A stretch of 64,000 nt of DNA from Branchiostoma floridae (GCF_000003815.2 NC_049981.1:31010309-31074308), one strand, 5' to 3'; shown: positions 1-11,877, counted from the first letter of the stretch. Numbers and translations are program-made. Notes: generated by a model not told the origin, from the sequence alone.

Positions 1-296
1 GACGACTCAACGAATTTCAGAGATAAAGAACATATTTTCTTACGTTTTATGTATTTTGTTGTCTTCCAATTCATACTTACGTATTACGCAATATCTAAGT
101 TAAAAAAAAAATTGGCGAAAATAAGAAAACAGTGCCGCAGTGAACAAACCCCGTATACGTAGTGCCGCACCGGTGCCCCAGGCGCAGTGAGATACCACCT
201 TTACCACCTTAGTTCCTATCGTGCCCCTGACGGTCGTCTTTTTCGACGATGATTGATATACTTGATTTGATACTAAATGTGCTACTGCAGAACTTG

Positions 297-366
297 TCAT
301 ACATTGTACCCGTTACTATTGATGTGCAATAAAGATATATCGATTGATTGATTGATTGATTGATTG
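297..366 (+). repeat. LINE-like 3' tail with (GATT)n
   Basis: CATACATTGTACCCGTTACT, GTGCAATAAAG and then six GATT repeats. The same phrase with an ATTC tail occurs at 17519-17592, which suggests 3' ends of a non-LTR retrotransposon family. Confidence 0.5.
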
Positions 367-1639
367 TAAACGATATGGTAAATGTACTAGAACGTTTCAG
401 GCTAACCAATCTTTTGCTACATGGCTCGTGATGCACATTGTCCACCATGTTGATTGTTTCAATGACACGACCGTGTAATCTGATACGGTCTGTACGGTTT
501 GTCACATTTCAACCGGTCACAAACTAGCGACATTTTTAATACATTGCTACAGTATGTAGAGACAGGTGCTAGTGTAGGTTCTTCAAACTGCCAACATTTG
601 GCCACTAAATATCAGAACACTTCCGTGTGCATTGATAAGGTATCACTCAGCCAATAATTGAAGAAGTCATTGTTACATTTTTAGCATTTTTGTTTAGATG
701 GTATGTTTGTCAGAAGGGCGTACAACATCCAAAAATCAGTTTGCAACAAACACAGATTCCGTATACAACAAACAGCAGTGTGGATCTAGTATTGATAACC
801 GCCCATATTGGTCTGACAGATCGCGCGATTTCCTACATCTTGTGATATATTTTATCTGCGTACACAAACATCATCTGGCGAGATTGACGTCATAGATGCC
901 TATAATGGTATCTCGATGTGATGAACAGTTAATTGACACAGCTATGTCAGAGGCTGATTTCAGATGGAAATTTGTGTTGTTTGTGAGGAAACTATTTTGA
1001 AAACCAGCACCTCCAGAATGTCGAACTGGCCAAACTGGTCACATACACTGTAGTTACCTAATGAGTGGAAACTAAGACATTGTAACCCATGGAGGGTCAA
1101 TGTGCACTGATTCGCAATGAATTCAGTATGGTAGAAAACTCACTTAGTGAGAAAGAGCTGTCTGATAGCCACACGACACCCAATATGATGTTGATTGTTA
1201 CAATGACACCACTGTATGAGACGATCTGTATGGTTTGCAACATTTAACCGACCTCAGCCTGGCGACATATTGCTACAGTATATTGCTACAGTTGTGTGCA
1301 GCATTTTCAACAACAGGTACGTGCTTGTTTCAGCTTGTACTATGGTCTTGTCTCTCAAAATACTTTTGTTTTGTTTTGTTTGGGTGTGGTGTATGAAACA
1401 GTGAAATTTGAGTCGCATGTTGCCCAGATACGTCCAAATGTCGCCACAGACTGCATCCCGCGTGTTTTATTTTCGTAGGGTGAAGTCTACATGGAGGAGG
1501 ATAGCAACAACCTGTTTCACAGGGAATCCGCCAAACAACAAACAAGTCATCAGCTTGTTTGATGAAACGATGAGCATCTTTTTCTTTGATTATCTGATAC
1601 ATTCCATAGCCTTCCCTGTGCCTAACTAAAGATCATACA

Positions 1640-1756
1640 TATGCCAAAAAGCAGTTACTCAAGCAACTGGATATGATTTTGGAAACGGTAAGACGTTGCA
1701 AATCTATCTGAAACGTCTGACCATTTCCAAAATCATATCCAGTTGCTTGAGTAACG
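1640..1756. repeat. Dispersed repeat Q (hairpin form)
   Basis: GTTACTCAAGCAACTGGATA and the following TGATTTTGGAAACGG are repeated in inverted orientation at 1711-1755, giving 45-base arms. Single-arm copies occur at 10450-10540, 23238-23345 and 29857-29965, each preceded by a CCAGGTAA-like phrase and most followed by GACGTT. It may be the tail of a Penelope-like retroelement. Its last bases run directly into MITE P copy 1. Confidence 0.6.
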
Positions 1757-1972
1757 CTAGTTCACCTTTATTCGCGGGGTAACCTATATCCGTTGTACCC
1801 CAAAACAGGATATTTAGGGATATCACGTTGATGGATGGTGGTTTCAAATTGCATTTTTTTTCAATATAATGCAGTTTGAGACCACCGTCCGTCGACTTGA
1901 TATCACGAAATACCCTGGTGTTAAATACAACGGATAAAGGTTACCCCGCGAATAAAGGTGAACTAGTGTTAA
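1753..1972. mobile_element. Palindromic MITE family P, copy 1
   Basis: About 220 bases, with ends CTAGTTCACCTTTATTCGCG and its inverse, reading GGGGTAACC then TCCGTTGT just inside. The centre is a second hairpin around GTTTCAAAT. Related copies are at 8053-8275 and 32308-32520. No coding capacity. Confidence 0.75.
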
Positions 1973-2990
1973 CTGTTTTTTTGGCATATCTTATTACCTG
2001 GATGTCTAACCTTCATCGACGTAAGATCATACATAGGTTCACTCGTATTTCCATCATTGAGTTGCACCACCACGGTTACAGGTATAACGCGAGACACGGC
2101 AATTCTAATCTTTATATATTGTACATTCTAAAGGTATTCGTCGCATTGTAATGCTTCTTATTGAGATTTTATTGAAACAATGGTCAGCTTAGTTGCAGTC
2201 TGTTTGACTAACAAGATGGGCTCTTTGACTTTATCAAAGATCACCAAATCAATCAGGTATCCAGCCCCAAACAACATACAGTAATGTCTAATAGACAATG
2301 TCTGATAGACTGTACCCGAAAACCCAAAACATACTCTATGCAGTTAAGAACACACAGAGTTGCTTTGAAGACGTAGCTCCTACATTTTATTTCAACATGG
2401 CAAGTACAAAGTACAAGAACACAAAGTCACAAAACAAAATTGTGAAATAGAAAACAGAATAACGTCAAAGTCAGACGAAGTGTGTGGTAAAGAATAAATT
2501 AAGCAAAATGCTACCTGAACAATATTCTAAGATATCATGTATCTGTCCAAAAACAAAAATTGGAAAAGGCCCGTGATTCTGTCCAACGGTTTTCTCTGAG
2601 CAGGGATAGGCCTTTTGGCGTTTTGTACAAAGATGGCATTACCACTTGTAAAAAGGTATTTGAATGCATCATCTATTGTTGTACTTAAACGAAGGAAAAA
2701 TATCAACAACATCAAGCAAACCAAAATGTCCAAAAAGATCAAGTAAATATTGCCGGTGATCACCAAAGAGATAATACTAGGTGACAAGTGTATCTTCCAG
2801 TAGACTTTGTCTTTGGAAATATTTCTAGGCATCCATTGTACACATGGTTCCGTGTGGCCACCATCAAATGGATTTGTCTCAGTCAAATCATTTTTTTCTC
2901 TTTCTTTACGTTGAAGATGAAACTTGAGTAATGTTGAAAGCTACTTCAGATAATACTGGTTTCTTGACGGTTATGATGTCAACACCTTAG

Positions 2991-2996
2991 TTTATT
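2991..2996 (-). terminator. Candidate poly(A) signal of gene 1
   Basis: The minus strand reads AATAAA about 226 bases past the gene 1 stop codon. It is the nearest canonical signal and would give a 3' UTR of roughly 250 bases. Confidence 0.45.
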
Positions 2997-3221
2997 TCGC
3001 GGCATTATCACATTAGACTATAAACATACATACACGAACGCGAATGTCCAATGGCACGTTTCTGGTGTAACAATGACGACGTAACGTCTACCGAACACCT
3101 GCATGACACATTGGGATAGTGTCCTGACAATGGTTGGACATGTCACCGTGGACTTACATCTCCGCCAACCGTCGTTCTAAAACCACTTCGTTTGAAGCGA
3201 CCAATGAGGTGTCTCATGACG

Positions 3222-3419
3222 TCACACGTAAGAGCGAATGACGGCCCATTCCTGCTCGGTCACGTGTTCGTGTATCCAGGAGACGAAGGAAGAGACCCTG
3301 CTGTAGACGCCCGGCTTGGCGGGTTGTGCGCATGTGCCCTTGTCGCCGTAACTGGTGATGCCCTGGATGGTCATCCTACCGACGTCATCCTTGCACGCCA
3401 GGGGGCCGCCGCTGTCACC
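3222..3419 (-). CDS. Gene 1 last protease exon with catalytic Ser and stop
   Basis: It starts directly with [12 protein letters not shown] after the acceptor TTTTGTCTCCTTCTCAG, phase 0. [19 protein letters not shown] follows, with glycines keeping the S1 pocket open, then the C-terminal helix [13 protein letters not shown] short tail ends RSYV and TGA. The tail runs slightly longer than in the paralogue. Confidence 0.85.
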   Translation of the reverse strand, partial: GDSGGPLACKDDVGRMTIQGITSYGDKGTCAQPAKPGVYSRVSSFVSWIHEHVTEQEWAVIRSYV

Positions 3420-6400
3420 CTGAGAAGGAGACAAAATTGTCCAGGTAAGTTGCTACAAACGACAGATAAGGAAATACTGGGGACGAGACAAAATGGGCCA
3501 GGTAAGTCGCTACAAAGAATAGATAAAGAATCAATGGGAAGGAAACAAGACGGAGCAATGTTGGTCGATATAAATGAGTAAGATAAGTTAACAAACGAGA
3601 GGTTTTCGCCAGTAATCATCAGTTTTATGATTTTTGAAACATTTTCCTGGACTAACAAAGCATTAACTTTTGCCTAGATCCTACTTATGAATTGTGACTA
3701 AACTCAGAAAAAAGAATAAGAAACAGGCGTAGCATTAAGATTGGATGACTGCAAAACGCTTTTACGACTTTGTCTGTTGTTGGTGCTTCAAAACACTGTA
3801 ATGTCAGGCTTATTATTATATTTTAGGTGCTATGACAAGGTCTAACAAATGACAAGGTCTAACAAAGGCTCACCACACAGGTGTCGATGCCTCCTTCGTC
3901 ATACCCAGCGCACATCTGTTCCGGGTAGATCTCGTAGTCGGGCAGTTTCGTGGCGCATTTCCGGTTGGACACCACGGGCAGCTCGATCTCCTGCAGCACG
4001 GCGGACTGGAGCTCACCTTCGGGGTATTCTGTAGCGAAGAATATGGTCAATTATGAAAATATGGATTGTTATTGTTATTGGGTGGGCCGACTACTCAGTC
4101 TTTGCAGCCAGGGGCTGAATTGCGAGGAGCTTAAGTAGGCGGAGCTAGATCGCAAGGGTCTGGAGCGAGCTGCCATTCGGCGCCACTCAGGTGACCTCAA
4201 TACGACAGTAATTGCCCCAGGTGCGGCCAAGGTACTGTAGGTTTTGAACCGCTCACACCGCACCATCGCACATGTGGCGGGTTCTTTAACGTGCCCGGGG
4301 TATGGCTCTCCCCAGACACGGGACCTCCATTTAACGTCCTATCCGAGGGACGATTGCCACAATCATTGAAATGAACATCAACAGCAACACCAGAGTGAAA
4401 TAATAAACTGAATGAGCCATGGAGGCTTCCACGCGTTCTCATCAGAAAGCAAGCCAAGTAAATCACTTTATGGACATACACCACGCACCAAAGGTATACT
4501 TTCTGATACTTTATAAGCTTCTGTCAATCTTTTGTATTAGTGAAAGTGTATATTTGTTTGTAGAATTAACGCTGTATCATACTGTCGTCTCGGCATAGCA
4601 CTCAGCACTTAGCAAATGGTATGGTATGTAGTGGAAAACAGACCATAACCAGTGAACTACGCTTAGTGTCTCTCTGACATGATCAACGCCGTTCACAGGA
4701 AATATGTGGAAATGATCTTAAGTTTTAACTAATAAAAATACTTGCACTTAGAACTTTTCATATACATGATATGGTTGCCGTACCATTCAAGGCCAGTGGT
4801 TTAGTGTAGCCCCAACCAGAAGTAGTACAGAGCGTGTCTTCCTCTACCTTCTCCCCTTCCTCCGGCAGGCAGATGGGCGAGACCCAGTCGTCCATGTTTG
4901 CGGGCCGTGAGAGGCGCACCAAGGCGATGTCGTTGGTGAGCACATCGTACACGAAGTTCTCGTGCACGATGATGTCCTTCACGGTGATGTTCTGTTCGTG
5001 TCCCTCGTCCTCGTACAAGTTGTGCTCGGCGAGATGGGCCACCCAACCCGTCTGAGGTTTGTTGAGACTGAGGAGGGAAAAGTCGACGATTTAATCGCCA
5101 CCTATGTTGGTTAATGTTGTACTTGGTCAGACTGACCACCATGGTAAGTTAGCTCAGTCCGACCACCGAATCCTACAGTTCAGCCATGTTGGAATAAAGT
5201 CTCTCCAACTTAGTTACACTTCTGACGCCCGTGAGACGTTCCTTTAGCGGCGCTTCTACTAAACTGGCGAATATTTTTTATGTTAGGGCTGAAGGCAAAA
5301 CTCATTGCTATCAAAACACCATCAACAAGGAAGATGCCAGCCTTCCATTGCCTACCTTATGGTATTGTCTGTCTCATATAGTCATGATTCAGACCTGGGA
5401 TAACGCATCTGCCTTTGTAGCCTTTGTATCTATCCTATTCTAGTTCGGGGTAGCTTCTCTGATCTCCTCTTCGTAAAATATTCAGCAAGGAAAACGATCG
5501 CAGGAGCGACCTGGAGCTAGAAAAGGACAGTTTCCACTATACTAGCTACAGTAACGTGTAAAAGATATCATCGTACTTACGGTCTGAAACAGTGAGCTGC
5601 CGTCACTATCAGGGTGGGAGCGATGAGAGAGCCGCCGCACAGGTTAGCGTTCTGCAGGGGGTACAGCGGGTGTTGGAAGGACACCATCCACGGCTGGCTG
5701 CCCGGAACCACCTCATGACCGCCCACGATCTTGTTACTAGCCGCCTTAGACCGGACGGCTGGAACGCCGCAACGGATGGCTGCAAAATACCACGGACATG
5801 ACCGTTATAAGCTGGGTTTGGGCATGCTGGATGGGCATGTAGACAAGGCGTTTATCATATTGTTTTGTATCATGTAAGGGGTAAACTGCGTCAATGTGTA
5901 GCACGCTAAATCTAACGTTACAGGATTGTTTGGTCCGAATGTGCTGCATAAAGGTTCTTATTGATGTGAGTCATCGTGCCATCTATTCTAGATCGACGTC
6001 TGTAAACCACATTGAACAATTCGTTTCATGCTGTATTGATGACATCGTCACAATTCGTTGTATGAAGGATACAGGCATGACTAAGTTGTCATGCCTGTAT
6101 GTTTGTTTGTGTGTGGCTGTTTGTGTTTGTAATTGTGTGTGTGAGATATGACTGGAGTGCCCAAATACATTTCAAACAATACGACGTTACTAGGCGGTGA
6201 TGATTGACAACAAGGGGTAACTAGGTAGTGACGACACTGACCACCGTCTCCACAACAGAACCATCTCTGTTTAGGACATGACGTCATGACCGGTCGCCAG
6301 TGTTGATGACAACGGCAGCATGTGTCCGTCGGTGCATTGGCTTTTGGACCTGCTCTTTGAACTTTGTCACCACCTTTTTCGCTACGTGCTTAGACTACTG

Positions 6401-9400
6401 TGACCCATGACTATCCAACATTTTGCCCACCAGGAATGCCTTTCCGAAGTGACTATAATGAAAAAGGAGACAAGGCAAGGCAGGACTAAATCGGGTAGGA
6501 AACTTCCCAAGCAGCCTCGCTTCGCCTATTGAGTCCGTTAGTCGAACTTGCTGAAGCTTGATGTTTCTGACTTGGGAAGAAGAGATGCTGTCACAGTGAG
6601 CCTAGTTCAGTGCCTAGAGGTGGTCAATGGCCTTGCACTGAGCAAACTCGTTAAGAAAAAGAAGCTGGAACTCACGATGGCAGATGGGGTACTCCGCGGA
6701 CCACCCCTCCTCCGTACAGGTGATACTGCTGGCCCCCTGCAGCTGGTACCCGTGGTGGCAGGAGAAGGTGTAGGTCGCACCGATGCTGACGTCACTTCCG
6801 GCCATGGTGCCGTGGCTGGGAGGGATGGGCACTGGGCAGATCTCATCTGGAATAAGGGAACAAGAGTTACATTTTTTTTCTACCAAATTAACAAATATGG
6901 CACGGGAAATATGACCATCTTTGTTCAGATGGCTGGAAACTGCAGACTCGGAGAATCTACTTGATAGTCGGGATAGATTTCAAATAGTTTAGTGGATTAT
7001 TTTCTCTAACTATCGTGAAAAAATTGACTCATTTTTAAAAGCGCTTTCACCAATAACTTGCCCATGAGAACACGCATGGAGGAAAAAAAAAACAATAGAT
7101 ATTCCCATTCATTCTTACCATGTGCTCATGGTCATGAGGCAACGCACAGCTGTAACATACCTTATCTCAGATAAAGCCTTACCTGCTTGCTGTTGTAGCG
7201 CAGCAAAGATTTCTCCCAAATGGTTTGGCAAACTACAAGCACCGTAAGCGCCTAAACCTATGCCTGGTGGACAATGGGGCCTACTTGCGCCTACATCACT
7301 AATGGCAAAGAACCACACTGCTATCGGCAAGAGGATCCACATAGTACTTGCCGTGGTGCTAGCAAACTTGCTCTTCATCTAATGGGCTACGAAGTACTGG
7401 GCGGAACAGTTGCTTTTGTCGACCTTTATAAGAAGTAAGGCAGGGCAAGGTACACGTCTGAATCGTCATTTTTCAAAAGTGACATTCCCACAATGTAAAC
7501 GGACCTTCCTAGCAGCGACCAATGCTAAAAATATTCCAGTGTTCATCAAAGTTTCCGCTGCCCAGATACGCCCCTTGTAGGTAATTAATATCTTTTGGTA
7601 CTTCGGCTGACGCCTTTGGCCAATGCCACCGTTGCTTTGAAGTGGTAGGTTTACTATAAGCGGTCCCTTCCTAACGCGTCTACGGATTGATTCTAAACAC
7701 TGTCAGTACGCAGGATTTTTGTTCACTGGGGTACAGAATAGTCTCGTTAAGGCAGACCAATTCCAGTAGGCGATTCATAAACTCGACTCCATACTTCTTT
7801 GCTACTAGATGTATATTGAAATTGGCAGGTCCCCATGGCAACTAAAGACACAAAGCCAGACATATTTCACTAGTCCCGTCACCGGAGTTTGTTTCTCAGA
7901 TTGTCACAGGTAGTGACGTCAAACAGGGCCTGGTGTTACGGCATGGTCAGAAGGTTATACTGAATACACTACAGCACCACGTTTGAACTATGTGGCCAGT
8001 TTACACGAATTCTATCCGGAATATCCCATCGCTGTTGTCGTTTAAGGCTATATAACGCTAGTTCATGATCACCTTTATCCGCGGGGTAACATATACACGT
8101 TGCATTGCTAAACAGGATATCCAGGGATATCAAGTCGATAGACAGTAGTTTCAAATTGTACTATTTTCAAAATATTGCAGTTTGAAACCATCATCTGCCG
8201 ACTCGATAACCCTAAATACATTGTTCTTAAAAAACGGATAAAAGTTACCCTACGGATAAAGGTGAACTAGCGTTACCATGTAGGCCATGACCATGTGCCG
8301 CAACGCCCAACCTAATCAGCGCGATCTGTATTTGCGTGTCTATATACTCTTACAGATCGATTTATCTCAGTTGTAATGCCAAGGCTGAACCACAATGCGT
8401 GTTTAGGTGGTGAGGCATGCTGGAACACTTCTAGCTAGTAAATGCCAAGGTCTGTCATCGAAGAGTGACGATTAAATTCTTGATGTTTGTTGTTTTAAAG
8501 CATTTATAATGGTTTAAATCGTTTTTGTGTCATTTTCAGTCCTTGCGGTGGGATGTTGTACCGACCTATGCTCTACCCCTCTCTGGCACGTCCACCGGCT
8601 GCACTATGGCATGGTGCCAGAAAGGACCACAAGTTAATGGCGACTTTATGGCGAACTTTGCTAACATATAGATGTTTTACATTTTGTTGCGCAGTTTTAG
8701 TGGCCCCATATCAGAAATAAACACACGGTTTGTGGAAAGATTTGTATACTTTATGATGTCAAAGTATGACTAAGATACAAAACACACAAAACCTACAAAG
8801 TACATTTCTTTATCAATGAAATCGGTTTAAAATACTCATAAGATTTTGATGGCCCAATGACGGCTCAACGATCGTCGCCTCGATGGAAAGCCGGTTCTAG
8901 GCTGTAACATTGCTCAAAGTATTTCCTAGACAAAAATTCTTCAGCGTTTTGAGTGTTTTTTTTTTAGCTATGCCTTTATATCTTGCCTCACGTACCAACA
9001 AACTAATTATAGAAAAAGTTACAGGAACGGAAAATTGGTAGCTTGACGGTTGCTCAAAGATCTCCATCTTAAGCAAAGGGACATGCACAGGCTCTACTGC
9101 ATGATTTGATGATGACAGGACACGTCTGTACTTACCGACAGGTATTTCCATTTCCAGTTCGGCGGCACACGGCGTGGTCAGGGACCCCGGCCAATTACAG
9201 ACCAGCAGGACGGGATCGAAGTGCAGACCGGCCGGGCAGGACTGGTGGAAGGGCCGGTGTCCGGGGGCGCACTGGTAGAACCGGCCGCAGTCCTCGGGGT
9301 CAGGGTGCAGACCATGGCCGCCGGCACAACTCCAGATTGGCGGAACTGAAAACAAAACAGGAAGGTGAGTTTTTCATTTATGTATATTTTTAGACAAATG

Positions 9401-11877
9401 GGTGGCCCCATCTAACTCTGATTTGATTTTCAGGGTGGGGGTAACCGGTTCATTACAGTGGTTGATGAGCCGGGACGAGGGTGGGGATACAATCTTAGTC
9501 ACGTTTGGGATTGTGTTCTCGTCGCAAAAGCGCCACCTACATCGGCTACATATAGCGGACCTGTACTCTTCTTTGAAAGTCAAAAGGGTTAACATGGTGA
9601 GTGAACATATCGTCGAAATGTCGAGAGGTTTTAATCACCAAGCAGATCTAACGTTCGCAAGTATTCATGGACAAAAACAGTATCCAATTAGCTAGCGGTA
9701 TTCTTTGGTGGACAGTTGGATACTGTTCAGTGTTAGATCCGTTTGACGGTTTGTAGATAAGGGAGGCTTGAAACTATCGACATAACAACCTAGATTTAGC
9801 CTCCTCAGTGGTTGCGCTAGTTCCAGGTGCCATACAACCACCACGTAGACGTCACAAACTCTACAAGACTGGACTTTAGCCAAAAGTTCCTGGTTGATGA
9901 AAGCGGCCTGTCTAAAGCGGATGATTGATGTGTGTAATAAACATTCCAGCCCGGGACCCAAATTGCGCGCCAAAGAACAAGGAAAGTCGCCAGGGCCAGT
10001 CGCCGTACCTCGTGTGGGATCAGACGTTCTGGTGGAATCGTAATTATCCACCATTATTCATCGCGCTATTTGATCAGGACTTAGAACAACACAGCAGCCG
10101 CAGATTGCAACTCATCTGTTCTGAATACCTCTCACCTAGTGTCAACAGCTTTCAAAAATCTAGATTACCGCGCGAAAACGTTGCCATGACAACCGTGGCG
10201 TCAGTCGACGTCGCCATGGAAATAGACGAGAATGAGAACAAAAAGATAACCGGGAAGAGCTCATTTGTTTATCGGAGGATCTTGGAGGTAATTATGTTGA
10301 GATACACTTCAATACATTCCACGGCGGGTCTTTAGCTACATGTGCATGTAGATATACAGCACTTGGGAAGTAGGTAAATGTTGCTGTAATAGGACATTTC
10401 GTTAGCTGGCTTTTTCAATGTTAAAGCTTCGTACGTCGATGAAGATTAGATATCCAGGTAATAAGATACGTCAAAAAGCAGTTACTCAAGCAACTGGATA
10501 TGATTTTGGAAACGGTCAGACGTTTCATCAACCATCCGATGTTTTTGGTCAGTGACACTGAAGTGATCTGGGGCAAACTGTTTTTTTATACTGTAACTAT
10601 ATATGCAAAAGAGCTGAGGGCAAATTTCGTACTCTAGAAAATGGCAAGGAATCTTTGGGCATGATCATCGCTTCATTTTTTACTAGAGCATGCAGAATCT
10701 AAAAAAAAACACTTTGCAAAGCTACTTGCTGGCATAGTAAAGAGAGACTAAGGTTCTTTATGTCTATGAGAGAACAATCCACGATTCGTTACAATGATAA
10801 TCTGAGTGCCCAGTAAGCGTACATTTCAGGGTAAAGAACACGTAGCCTGGAGTGTCATCCAAGTTAATTTACCGGTATACCGCGACTACAATACTACAGG
10901 AGTGTGGAAGCTCCGGTAACCCTACTGGGATAGAACTCAGGGTAAAGAACACCGTCCGACAGAACCGGCTATTCTGTCGGAGAGTCTCTGTCGATCTATG
11001 ACAGTAGACTCGACGATCGTACTGGAAGAACCGCCGACCGTACCGGCAGAGAACCTGCTCGCCACCTAGGTCGTCAGGGACCGTCCGATCTCTACCGGTA
11101 CAATTTCCGATTCTGCTATCGCGACCTGTATCTGTATTTGTATCTATATAGCCGGTATAACCGCCCTTCCGTATAACACACCAGCTTGTAACACACCACT
11201 ATCTCTACCCTAACACAAATATATACCGAGCCACCTTTCCGGCGGATGGTACCAGACCTCAACAGTCTGTTGGACTCTGAACGGTGGACGTGCAGACTGT
11301 GTTCTCACTGCAGCGGAGCACGTGGCTACCACGACCCGCTGTTAGAACACACCGCAAGCTCAGAACACAACAAACATACGGGGAACGGTTCGTACGTTGA
11401 GTCGAAATGACGAAACGTACAGGGAAGCATCTGTTGATATCTAGATCAAAAGTATCAGCCCTGGCCTGATACAGGGCACCGGTTCAGGCATTGAAGTTCC
11501 AATTACGCAACTCGCACAACTTTGGTAACTCTTAAAAGCCATGGAAAAACTAAAGGACAAATGCAAACTTGTACATCGCAGTTGAAGTTCGAAAACGAAG
11601 CTATACATGCTGTACTTCATGCCGCGTGCATCTTCGCAGGCACGCGGCGCGGTCATGTTTCACTGGACGACCTGTCATGTCACACCTAGATTTGTTTCCA
11701 AACTTTGCTAAAGTAAAAGGTCCCTTCTCATATTCCATCTCTACATGAATAGAGCTTTAATCATGTAAGGAGTTATGTGTACTCACCCCGTGCATTTCGC
11801 GGAGCGGGCTTGGCGCTGGACGAGGAGGCGAAGAAGGCCACGGAGACCAGGACCACGGTAGCTAGTTTGATTGACAT
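3222..11877 (-). CDS. CBM14-sushi-trypsin secreted serine protease (gene 1, whole span)
   Basis: This is a multi-exon secreted S1 serine protease. Exons in transcription order are 11877-11787 (signal peptide), 9345-9136 (CBM14), 6846-6676 (sushi), 5779-5581 (activation site and catalytic His), 5067-4784 (catalytic Asp), 4028-3874 (S1 pocket) and 3419-3222 (catalytic Ser, stop). Joined they give 1308 nt, 435 residues, with every joint in phase. A second candidate first exon (7378-7183) splices in the same phase to the sushi exon and would give a 400-residue form without CBM14. The triad is visible as TAAHC, NDIAL and GDSGGP. Asp six residues before the catalytic Ser predicts cleavage after Arg or Lys. 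CBM14 is known to bind chitin, so tethering to a chitinous surface is an inference. A paralogue lies divergently at 20956-31696. Confidence 0.82.
3874..4028 (-). CDS. Gene 1 protease exon with S1 specificity pocket
   Basis: It reads [20 protein letters not shown], then [24 protein letters not shown]. The Asp of DTC occupies the bottom of the S1 pocket (Asp189 in chymotrypsin numbering), predicting trypsin-like specificity. The last residue before GDSGGP is Val where Gln is usual (position 192). Acceptor TTCTTCGCTACAG, phase 1; donor GTGAGC, phase 0. Confidence 0.82.
4140..4400. repeat. Dispersed repeat with TTCTTTAACGTGC motif
   Basis: CACACCGCACCATCGCACAT and GGGTTCTTTAACGTGCCCGG occur here and, in shorter form, at about 29470-29515. 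It lies in the gene 1 intron between the S1-pocket and Asp exons. Non-coding. Confidence 0.5.
4784..5067 (-). CDS. Gene 1 protease exon with catalytic Asp
   Basis: This exon carries the segment [15 protein letters not shown] and the catalytic Asp in [13 protein letters not shown]. It continues with [10 protein letters not shown] and the CTTSGWG motif. The acceptor TTTTCCCTCCTCAG is strong; the donor GTACGG is weaker but keeps phase 1. Its 284 nt equal exactly the sum of the two matching exons of the paralogue (67 + 217), showing conserved length with a different intron count. Confidence 0.83.
5581..5779 (-). CDS. Gene 1 protease exon with activation site and catalytic His
   Basis: It begins [17 protein letters not shown] and then IVGGHEV, so activation cleavage after Lys would expose Ile at the new N terminus. 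The Cys before GVPAV probably keeps the prodomain disulfide-linked to the catalytic chain. PWMVSFQ and [19 protein letters not shown] follow, ending with the catalytic His. Acceptor TTTTGCAG, phase 1; donor GTAAGT, phase 2. The paralogue splits the same segment over two exons (27122-27231 and 27795-27877). Confidence 0.85.
6676..6846 (-). CDS. Gene 1 sushi/CCP domain exon
   Basis: The 57-codon exon is one complete complement control protein (sushi) module, starting [13 protein letters not shown]. Its four cysteines lie in EIC, FSC, ITC and PIC, with the conserved Gly-Tyr (HHGYQLQG) and the Trp of [11 protein letters not shown]. It is phase 1 at both ends, with acceptor TTATTCCAG and donor GTGAGT. 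Sushi modules usually mediate protein-protein contacts in complement and clotting proteases. No such exon was seen in the paralogue, whose assembly gap lies in the matching intron. Confidence 0.85.
7183..7378 (-). CDS. Gene 1 alternative first exon B: signal peptide plus short Cys-containing segment
   Basis: The ATG at 7378 opens 65 codons: a hydrophobic stretch ([20 protein letters not shown]), then [19 protein letters not shown] and a Gln-rich end. The donor is GTAAGG in phase 1, matching the sushi exon. Read as an internal exon in phase 1 from an upstream donor, it would hit a stop within seven codons, so it works only as a first exon. A TATAAA lies 46-54 bases upstream of the ATG. It therefore looks like an alternative promoter and start for a 400-residue protease lacking CBM14. 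It could instead be the sole real start, leaving exons 11787-11877 and 9136-9345 to another, incomplete gene. Confidence 0.68.
7423..7432 (-). promoter_or_regulatory. TATA box for first exon B
   Basis: The minus strand reads CTTATAAAGG here. A start about 30 bases downstream would leave a 5' UTR of roughly 20 bases before the ATG at 7378. The spacing fits a TATA-driven promoter. Confidence 0.5.
8053..8275. mobile_element. Palindromic MITE family P, copy 2
   Basis: The same outer TAACGCTAGTTCA and inner GCGGGGTAACATATACACG pattern as copy 1, ending GGTGAACTAGCGTTA. More diverged. It lies between first exon B and the CBM14 exon of gene 1. Confidence 0.7.
9136..9345 (-). CDS. Gene 1 CBM14 (peritrophin-A) chitin-binding exon
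   Basis: This 70-codon exon encodes one chitin-binding type 2 module with six cysteines. Key pieces are [42 protein letters not shown] and a final TTPC. The acceptor is pyrimidine-rich (TTTTGTTTTCAG) and the donor is GTAAGT. It is phase 1 at both ends, so it can be inserted or skipped without a frameshift. It closely resembles the CBM14 exon of the plus-strand paralogue at 26052-26240. No downstream exon specific to it was found, so splicing to the sushi exon at 6846 is inferred from phase and order. Confidence 0.8.
10450..10560 (+). repeat. Dispersed repeat Q copy
   Basis: Shares AGCAGTTACTCAAGCAACTG and TGATTTTGGAAACGGTCAGA with the copy at 1640. Non-coding. Confidence 0.55.
11787..11877 (-). 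CDS. Gene 1 first exon A: signal peptide
   Basis: The ATG at 11877 opens a 30-codon exon whose product starts [20 protein letters not shown], a classic secretion signal with a likely cleavage after SSSA. It ends in phase 1 at a clean GTGAGT donor. The leftover G joins the TT of the CBM14 exon to make Val. It is too short for ordinary ORF calling. No clear TATA box was seen just upstream. Confidence 0.72.

Larger units (their letters stand above)
1..2990. other. Intergenic DNA 3' of gene 1
   Basis: It holds the (GATT)n tail, repeat Q and MITE P copy 1. The longest open frame (minus 2527-2886) has a hydrophobic middle but no ATG at its start and no splice or promoter context. No gene is supported. 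Confidence 0.5.

Noticed and set aside
2527-2886. 119-codon minus-strand open frame with hydrophobic middle
   Set aside because: It starts at TTG, has no promoter, splice or family support, and lies in repeat-bearing intergenic DNA.
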